Under the pieces are notes generated by a model. The model did not search any database. It was not told where the DNA came from and saw only the letters and a program-made list of their open reading frames with translations. From contig JAODMT010000004.1 of NCBI GenBank assembly GCA_025464975.1, positions 310,001-374,000 on the forward strand: 64,000 bases of DNA, written 5' to 3'. The stretch is from Microbacteriaceae bacterium. GTDB taxonomy: Bacteria > Actinomycetota > Actinomycetes > Actinomycetales > Microbacteriaceae. Below, piece after piece: positions 58,026 to 64,000 of the stretch (within the stretch, counting starts at the first letter, position 1; each line of letters opens with the position of its first letter). A program made the translations under genes and the position numbers.

Positions 58026-60728
58026 TTAGCCGTCGGCATCCCCGTTGCCGGCCGGTCCGTTAGGGACTTCGTCCGGGGTGAGGATCTTGGCGTCACCCGG
58101 GTAGGGCGTGGAGAAGTGGTGCACGGCATACCAGTCGGCACGGTTCAGGTGCGCCGGGTCCGCCACGTCTGGCGCCTTCCAGTTCTGTTTCTTGGACCAG
58201 TCGGCCCACCCCTGCGCCATTGGTTGCGCAGCAGCGGGGACGGCGGCCTGTGCGGATCCGTTCATGGTGTTGAGCGGGATCTGGTTTGGCTTGACGGTGT
58301 ACGGCGTGAAATCGGGCTTGTTGGTGAACGCCGAGTACATGGGCTCGGCAGCCAGGTCCATTTGGGTCATCGGCGGCAAGCCGAGGATCTGTTCGATCGT
58401 TCGCACCACGTTCAGCTGCGTGTAGTAGTCGCTGACCACGGCTCCCTTGTTCGAGTACGGGCTCCAGACCAGCGTCGGATTGCGGTGCCCGTCGACATGG
58501 TCGACGCCGTTCTGGCTATCGTCTTCCATCACAAACACCGCGGAGTCCTTGCCGAACTTGCTGTGCGAGATTCCGTCGATGATCCGTCCGAGGGCGAGAT
58601 CGTTGTCGGCGACCATGGCAGACGGCGTCGGGTACGCCGCGGAGGTGCCGGCGGTGTGGTCAGACATGATCGTCATCAGATTCAACTGCGGCAGGCTGTT
58701 GGCCTGTTCGGCGGAGTGCAGGTCCTTGAGGAACACGTCAGCGCGGTACTGATCGGGAATCTGAAGCTGAAATCCCGGGAAGCTCGGCTGCAGGATCGTG
58801 CTCAGGGAAGGTACATCCGTCGACGCGTGGAAGGCGTTCTGGTCGATCGTGGCTGGCTTACCGGCCTCGATCGCCTGGCTGTTCTGGTACCACTGGGACC
58901 AGGTGTTTGGGTCTCCGCTGCCGGAAGCGCTCGACCACTTGTTGGTGTACTCGCCCCAGACCTTGGCGCTGACGCCGTGACGGGCGGCGTTGTCCCAGAG
59001 GAAACCGGTCGAACTGTACGCAAGCGCATCTCCGCCGTTGTAGGGGTAGCTGCGGTCGTAGTTGCCGATGGATTGGGTCAGATATTCATCCACGGTCGCC
59101 TGCGTGAGCCACTGATGACCGTCCGCAGACATGGTGCCCGACGAGTAAATGTTGTCTAGCAGCGGGCCCTGGCTGGCGAGGGCGTGGAAATTCGGGGTCG
59201 TTTGCTGCCCGAATTCGGCCAGGGCGGGGTCTCCGTTGCCGCGGGGGTCGTCGCCGAGCACCTGATCGTAGGTGCGGTTCTCCTTCACGATCATGAACAC
59301 GTGCTTGATGGAGGACGGATCGCCGTCCCGGCGCGGAATCGCGACCGCGGCCCGCTTGTTCGACGGATTCGTCTTCAGGTCGGCTAGCGCGGCATCCCAC
59401 TGATTGTTCTGCCAGACCTGCTTGGTGAATTTCGGCAATTGGGCTTGCGTCGGCACCGGAACGGTACTGACCAGGCCGATGTCGGAGAAGACGGTATGAC
59501 CGGTAGCGGTGCTACCGGTCTGGGTGGCCGGTGCACCGAGGGACCCGACGCCTTTCTGCGCGGCGACCACGATCTGGCCGAGGGACTTGTCGAACTGCAC
59601 CGTGCCCGGATACCAGCCGGTGGGCACCAGACCCTCGAAGCTCGCGGGCTGTTGCTGGGTCGTGTAGTCATACACGGCCACCGCGTTCGCTTGGCCGAGG
59701 CTCACTGCAAGGTGCGTGTCATCGATCATGGTCAGTGAGTTCGGCGAGCTTCCCACTGGGGCGCCCGGGAGCGGGTTCACGTTGATCGTCTGGCCGACCT
59801 TACCCGTCGTTGTGTCCAGCACGGAGACGGTGTCCGAGTTCGAGTTGGCGACGAAAAGGTCAGCGCCGTGAACCAGCAGCGCCGAGGGGCCGAGGCCAAC
59901 GGTAATGGTCTGCACGACCGTGCCGGCGACAGGATCGACCTCGGAGACGGTGCCCGTGGAGGGCGAGCCATTGGTGGTATTCGTTACGATGCTGGTGCCG
60001 TACGACTGGTTCGTCTTGTCTCCCGGCAGGGCAGGCCGACCGCCCTGGTTGGCGACGAATGCGTGACCGTTGGCCACCACAACATCACGAGGTGCATTGC
60101 CAACGGGAATCTGCCGGATAACCGCGCCGGTGTTCGCATCCAGAACGGCCAGCATGTTCGTGCCGTTGAAGCTCGCCAGAATCTGCTGGTTGCCTGGAGC
60201 GTAGGCGAGGCTAGCGGGGATGGCGTCCTTGCCTGCGACCCCCGGCATGGCTACGGCAACGGGGCTGGCGAGGGTCCCATCCGCAGCAACAGTGAACTTC
60301 AGCAGGTTCCGGGTCTGTGCCGCCCAGAGAGTCGTGCCGTCCGGGGAATACAGAAGGCCACCATAGGAAACGTTGCCGCTGCCGGTGCCTTTGGGTGGCG
60401 AAATCTGCTGCACGACCTTGTGGTTCACCAGGTCCGTCACGGTGAACAGACCCTTCCCGTCGTAGGTCTCATTGACCGCGGTGCGGCCGTCTGGGCTCAC
60501 TGCCATCGACATCGGCCGCCCGGTCTGCTCGACGCTGGTTCCAGCCGGCGTGACCAGCTGGTTAGTCGCGGTCAGCACCGAGCCATCCGGCTGTCGTCCG
60601 ATCAGGGCATTGCCCCACCCGGTCGCCGCAGCGTAGGCGATGCCACCGCCGCACAGCACCAAAGCCATTACCGCCGCGGGGATCACCACCCGCTTTGGGA
60701 TCCGTCTCTTCGACTCGTTCCTGTCCAT
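58026..60728 (-). CDS. bifunctional YncE-like beta-propeller / phosphoesterase (alkaline-phosphatase superfamily) protein
   Basis: YVTN propeller repeats (DANTGAVIRQIPVGNAPRDVVVANGHAFVANQGG) then phosphoesterase domain IKHVFMIVKENRTYDQVLGDDPRGNGDP, FVMEDDSQNGVDHVDGHRNPTLVWSPY; N-terminal TM/signal. Confidence 0.9.
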   Translation of the reverse strand: MDRNESKRRIPKRVVIPAAVMALVLCGGGIAYAAATGWGNALIGRQPDGSVLTATNQLVTPAGTSVEQTGRPMSMAVSPDGRTAVNETYDGKGLFTVTDLVNHKVVQQISPPKGTGSGNVSYGGLLYSPDGTTLWAAQTRNLLKFTVAADGTLASPVAVAMPGVAGKDAIPASLAYAPGNQQILASFNGTNMLAVLDANTGAVIRQIPVGNAPRDVVVANGHAFVANQGGRPALPGDKTNQSYGTSIVTNTTNGSPSTGTVSEVDPVAGTVVQTITVGLGPSALLVHGADLFVANSNSDTVSVLDTTTGKVGQTINVNPLPGAPVGSSPNSLTMIDDTHLAVSLGQANAVAVYDYTTQQQPASFEGLVPTGWYPGTVQFDKSLGQIVVAAQKGVGSLGAPATQTGSTATGHTVFSDIGLVSTVPVPTQAQLPKFTKQVWQNNQWDAALADLKTNPSNKRAAVAIPRRDGDPSSIKHVFMIVKENRTYDQVLGDDPRGNGDPALAEFGQQTTPNFHALASQGPLLDNIYSSGTMSADGHQWLTQATVDEYLTQSIGNYDRSYPYNGGDALAYSSTGFLWDNAARHGVSAKVWGEYTNKWSSASGSGDPNTWSQWYQNSQAIEAGKPATIDQNAFHASTDVPSLSTILQPSFPGFQLQIPDQYRADVFLKDLHSAEQANSLPQLNLMTIMSDHTAGTSAAYPTPSAMVADNDLALGRIIDGISHSKFGKDSAVFVMEDDSQNGVDHVDGHRNPTLVWSPYSNKGAVVSDYYTQLNVVRTIEQILGLPPMTQMDLAAEPMYSAFTNKPDFTPYTVKPNQIPLNTMNGSAQAAVPAAAQPMAQGWADWSKKQNWKAPDVADPAHLNRADWYAVHHFSTPYPGDAKILTPDEVPNGPAGNGDADG

Positions 60729-61028
60729 GCTTTGTCTCCTTCTGCGCCACCTAGAACGCACCCGACCGGGACCTGAGCCCAGGCAGGCGTGGTGGGAGAG
60801 ATGAGCCGGCCTACGTCCGGTCGGCTCAGGCGCCCCCATGCCCGATACCCCCGAATGGGGGCGTTCTCAGACTTGACCGCTGAACTTAACTCGGCGTGAT
60901 CAGAACCTGAACAGAAACCAAAGAGCTGTGAATTGGCCTCTTCTCAGCCATGAGTTGACTTGCAATCGCGCCGATCGTCGGGGACGCGACGCTCCGGTGA
61001 TCGCGCGTGCGCGGCGGACGGGCGCAGC

Positions 61029-61080
61029 GACGCGCTCAAGCGACGCGCTCAAGCGACGTGCTCAAGCGACGTGCTCAGGC
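61029..61080. repeat. 13-bp tandem repeat (gacgcgctcaagc) x4
   Basis: gacgcgctcaagc gacgcgctcaagc gacgtgctcaagc gacgtgctcaggc. Confidence 0.92.
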
Positions 61081-61251
61081 GACACGATCGGCTGCTCGTG
61101 GGGCGCATGAACAGCGGATGTTGTCCCTTGGAGGGTTGCGCGACCGGGAGTCGCTCCCGAGGTGCGCTCCGCGGGCGGGATCGACCGGGTTCGTGGCGCA
61201 GCGATACAGCGCAATGGAGCACAGCGCGAAACAGGCCACCAAGGGCCCAAG

Positions 61252-61325
61252 TGGAGGGGATGACGGGAATCGAACCCGCGCCATCAGTTTGGAAAACTGA
61301 GGCTCTACCATTGAGCTACATCCCC
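61252..61325 (-). tRNA. tRNA-Gly (anticodon TCC), CCA encoded
   Basis: Reverse strand GGGGATGTAGCTCAATGGTAGAGCCTCAGTTTTCCAAACTGATGGCGCGGGTTCGATTCCCGTCATCCCCTCCA. Confidence 0.95.
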
Positions 61326-61507
61326 ATGGCAGTCGGCACCGGCCGATTGCGCGGTTGCAAGCTTATGCCATTTCCGCGCGGGCTGATGCACGGAACGCTC
61401 TCGCGCGGCTCGGAGGGTGCGGTAGGCTTGCCGAGGCTTATTTTCGGAACCCAATTCATTGATCCGCCGATCTGCTCCAGGTCGCAGAGACCACCGCACA
61501 GAACATC

Positions 61508-61581
61508 CGGGGCGTAGCTCAGCTTGGTAGAGCGCTCGGTTTGGGACCGAGAGGCCGCAGGTTCGAATCCTGTCGCCCCGA
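61508..61581 (+). tRNA. tRNA-Pro (anticodon TGG)
   Basis: CGGGGCGTAGCTCAGCTTGGTAGAGCGCTCGGTTTGGGACCGAGAGGCCGCAGGTTCGAATCCTGTCGCCCCGA. Confidence 0.95.
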
Positions 61582-61624
61582 CAACACCCTAGAAATACCC
61601 AAGAGAGCAAGCAGGAGAACCAAC

Positions 61625-63052
61625 GTGAAGACCACGGTCGAGAAGCTGAGCCCGACACGCGTGAAGCTGAGCATTTCAGTCACCCCCGAAGAGCTCAAGC
61701 CCAGCATTGATCACGCGTATACCCACATCGCTGAGTCGGTCAACATCCCGGGCTTCCGCAAGGGCAAGGTCCCGCCGCCCATCATTGACCAGCGTGTCGG
61801 CCGCGATGAGGTGCTCAACCACGCGGTGAGCGACGGGCTCGACAAGTTCTACCGCCAGGCCATCGAGGAGCAGAAGATCCGCCCGCTCGGTCGCCCGGAA
61901 GCGGACATTCAGGGCCTTCCGAGCACGAAGGACTTCTCGGGAGATCTCGAGGTCGTCGTCGAGGTCGACGTGCGTCCCGACGTGACGCTCCCCGATCTCG
62001 ACGGACTCTCCCTCACGGTGGATGCGATCGAGGTGACGGATGACGAGGTTGAGGCAGAGCTGCAGAACCTGCTCACCCGCTTCGGCACGCTCATCACGGT
62101 TGACCGCCCGGCCGCGACCGGAGACTTCGCCCAGATTGACCTCCTCGCGACCATTGGTGGCAACGAGGTAGACACCGCGAACGCGATCTCCTACGAGGTC
62201 GGCTCCGGCGACCTGATCGACGGCATCGACGAGGCCCTCGACGGCCTCAGCGCCGGCGAGACCACCGTCTTCGAGTCCAAGCTGCTCGGCGGCGACAACG
62301 AGGGCGAGTCGGCCGAAATCACCGTGAAGCTCCTCGCCGTCAAGGAGCGCGAGCTTCCCGCGGCCGATGACGACTTCGCCCAGATCGCCAGCCAGTTCGA
62401 CACGATCGACGAGCTCAAGGAAGACATCCGCGAGCAGATCAGCCGGTCCAAGGTCTTCGGGCAGGGCACCCAGGCCCGCGACCAGGTCGTCGACAAGCTC
62501 CTCGAGGAGCTCGACATCCCCGTGCCGGAGCAGCTCGTTCTCGATGAGGTGCACCGTCACCTCGAGAACGAGAACCGCCTCGAGGACGACGAGCACCGGG
62601 CGGAGGTCACCGAGTCGAGCGAGAAGACGTTCCGCAGCCAGATTCTTCTCGACACGATCGCCGAGGCCGAGCAGGTCAAGGTCAGCCAGAACGAGCTCAC
62701 CCAGTACCTCGTGCAGGGCGCCGCGCAGTACAACATGGAGCCCGGTGAGTTCATCAAGGTTCTGGACTCGAACGGCCAGATCCCCGGAATGATCGGCGAG
62801 GTGGCCCGCGGAAAGGCGCTCGCCATCGTGCTGTCGAAGGCCAAGGTCGTCGACTCCAACGGCAACGACGTCGACCTGACCGAATTCACCGCCCCCGTTG
62901 CCGGCGACGACGACGAGTTCGACACCTCCGAGGCATCCGACCTTCTCGTGCAGGCAAACGCCGGCAGCACCGGGGGTCACAGCAACGGTGGCGCGAAAGA
63001 CGGCCACGGTCGTTCGGCGAACCACGAGCACTACGGACACGACCACAACTAG
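61625..63052 (+). CDS. tig: trigger factor
   Basis: [59 protein letters not shown]-like and C-terminal domains. GTG start. Confidence 0.95.
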   Translation: MKTTVEKLSPTRVKLSISVTPEELKPSIDHAYTHIAESVNIPGFRKGKVPPPIIDQRVGRDEVLNHAVSDGLDKFYRQAIEEQKIRPLGRPEADIQGLPSTKDFSGDLEVVVEVDVRPDVTLPDLDGLSLTVDAIEVTDDEVEAELQNLLTRFGTLITVDRPAATGDFAQIDLLATIGGNEVDTANAISYEVGSGDLIDGIDEALDGLSAGETTVFESKLLGGDNEGESAEITVKLLAVKERELPAADDDFAQIASQFDTIDELKEDIREQISRSKVFGQGTQARDQVVDKLLEELDIPVPEQLVLDEVHRHLENENRLEDDEHRAEVTESSEKTFRSQILLDTIAEAEQVKVSQNELTQYLVQGAAQYNMEPGEFIKVLDSNGQIPGMIGEVARGKALAIVLSKAKVVDSNGNDVDLTEFTAPVAGDDDEFDTSEASDLLVQANAGSTGGHSNGGAKDGHGRSANHEHYGHDHN

Positions 63053-63076
63053 TCGCAACCGCAGGTAGTCGTACAC

Positions 63077-63955
63077 ATGGTCGATCTTGGGCTGCTCTTT
63101 GATGTGGACGGGCCGCTCGCCAGTCCGGTGAGCCGCACCATCCGCATCCCGAGCATCCTCGACGACCTCGTGTCGCTCGCCGCGGCAGGCGCGCCGATCG
63201 CGTTCATCACGGGTCGCTCCGACGCCTTCGTGCGGGACGAAGTGATCGGCCCGCTGTTCGGGGCCGGGCTCGGTGAGGCGCTCGCGAAACCGGGCGCGCG
63301 CATGTTCGGTGTTTTCGAAAAGGGTGGCTCCTGGGCGCCAATCACCGCCGAGGGGCTTGGCCAACTCACGGTCGACAAGAGCGTCGCCCTGCCCGACCCG
63401 GTGATCGACGCGGTTCGCGACCTCGTGGCCAACCGGTTCTCCGACGTCATGTTCTTCGACGAGACGAAGCACGCCATGATTTCGGTTGAGCAGCGCGTCG
63501 ACGTCGCTTCCGCCGACTATCTCGCGGCGCAATCCCAATTCGACGACGCGGCGTTCACCGTCCTGAGTGAAGCCGGGCTTGGTGTGAAGCTCCGTGATCG
63601 GTCAGCGCCGGATGCCGCGGGGCGGGTGCCGTTCCGCCTTGATCCGACCATCATCTCGACCGACATCGAGTCGGTGCTGCTCGACAAGGACCGCGGGGCG
63701 CGGCGCGCGATCGAGTACTTCCGCTCGCTCGGGCCGCTGCCCAGCCGGTGGCGCACTGTCGGCGACTCGCGGAGTGATTACCTCATGGCCGACCACCTCA
63801 TCCAGTCCGGATTCGAGGTCGCACACGTCGACGTGCGGCCGAGCGACGGCATTCTCGAGCGCCCATACCGCGTGATCACGATTGGCGACGACATTCACGA
63901 CGACGCCGGCGCCGCGTTCCTGACCCACTGGGTGCGGGCCCTGGCGCTTCGCTGA
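63077..63955 (+). CDS. HAD-superfamily phosphatase (trehalose-phosphatase-like)
   Basis: GLLFDVDGPLASPVSRTIRIPSILDDLVSLAAAGAPIAFITGRSDAFVRDEVIGPL; GDSRSDYLMADHL. Confidence 0.85.
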   Translation: MVDLGLLFDVDGPLASPVSRTIRIPSILDDLVSLAAAGAPIAFITGRSDAFVRDEVIGPLFGAGLGEALAKPGARMFGVFEKGGSWAPITAEGLGQLTVDKSVALPDPVIDAVRDLVANRFSDVMFFDETKHAMISVEQRVDVASADYLAAQSQFDDAAFTVLSEAGLGVKLRDRSAPDAAGRVPFRLDPTIISTDIESVLLDKDRGARRAIEYFRSLGPLPSRWRTVGDSRSDYLMADHLIQSGFEVAHVDVRPSDGILERPYRVITIGDDIHDDAGAAFLTHWVRALALR

Positions 63956-64000
63956 CCTTCGCTGGTTTCGGTTGCCCTTGCTCTCTGCCCACGGCGAACA

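Noticed and set aside
58020-59159. 379-aa plus-strand ORF opposite the phosphoesterase
   Set aside because: Antisense artefact; the minus-strand protein has clear beta-propeller and phosphoesterase motifs.
61029-61080. CRISPR mini-array
   Set aside because: 13-bp units are directly abutting with no spacers; simple tandem repeat.
61676-63538. 620-aa minus-strand ORF opposite trigger factor
   Set aside because: Antisense GC artefact; low-complexity Val/Asp/Leu/Glu translation and no domain.

Overview
This 64 kb window is a high-GC actinobacterial chromosome segment. Gene content suggests Microbacteriaceae, but that is inference. It is almost fully packed with conventional chromosomal genes. 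I see no rRNA, no CRISPR array, no transposase and no recognisable prophage. Main blocks: (i) 0.2-6.4 kb: small hypotheticals, tRNA-Arg, aldo/keto reductase, msrA and an SSB; an ORFan-like gene here is flanked by ~104-bp direct repeats that copy the 5' end of ssb with a destroyed start codon. (ii) 6.3-10 kb: biotin-dependent acyl-CoA carboxylase (methylcrotonyl/propionyl type). (iii) 10.2-12.9 kb: lipoprotein, ABC-F EttA, thioesterase. (iv) 13.1-15.9 kb: a tight three-gene flavin electron-transfer operon (FMN-binding lipoprotein, ApbE, RnfD/NqrB-like membrane domain fused to a ferredoxin-NADP reductase module), next to a COG4315-type lipoprotein and an ECF sigma/zinc-finger anti-sigma pair. 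(v) 20.6-34.7 kb: branched-chain amino acid uptake (LivKHMGF) and catabolism (BCKDH E1a/E1b/E2, TetR, acyl-CoA dehydrogenase, MaoC, CoA-ester lyase). (vi) 35-40.8 kb: globin, MscS, PepN, beta-propeller protein. (vii) 40.8-45.6 kb: sugar ABC transporter, LacI regulator and tautomerase. (viii) 45.8-56.9 kb: RpiB, Nei, PaiB, amidohydrolase, two-component system, GT-C-like membrane protein, tandem COG4705 paralogues. (ix) 57-64 kb: aldo/keto reductase, large beta-propeller phosphoesterase, tRNA-Gly, tRNA-Pro, trigger factor, HAD phosphatase. The most interesting non-gene signals are a family of long-arm hairpin repeats with a fixed 35-nt spacer (three copies, all between convergent genes), matching GAAC-N17-CGT(T/C) promoters on the ECF operon and the divergent lipoprotein, a shared palindrome upstream of both the TetR/acyl-CoA dehydrogenase and carboxylase operons, and a shared LacI-type palindrome upstream of the sugar ABC operon and a tautomerase. 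All family calls are from reading the translations; no searches were run.
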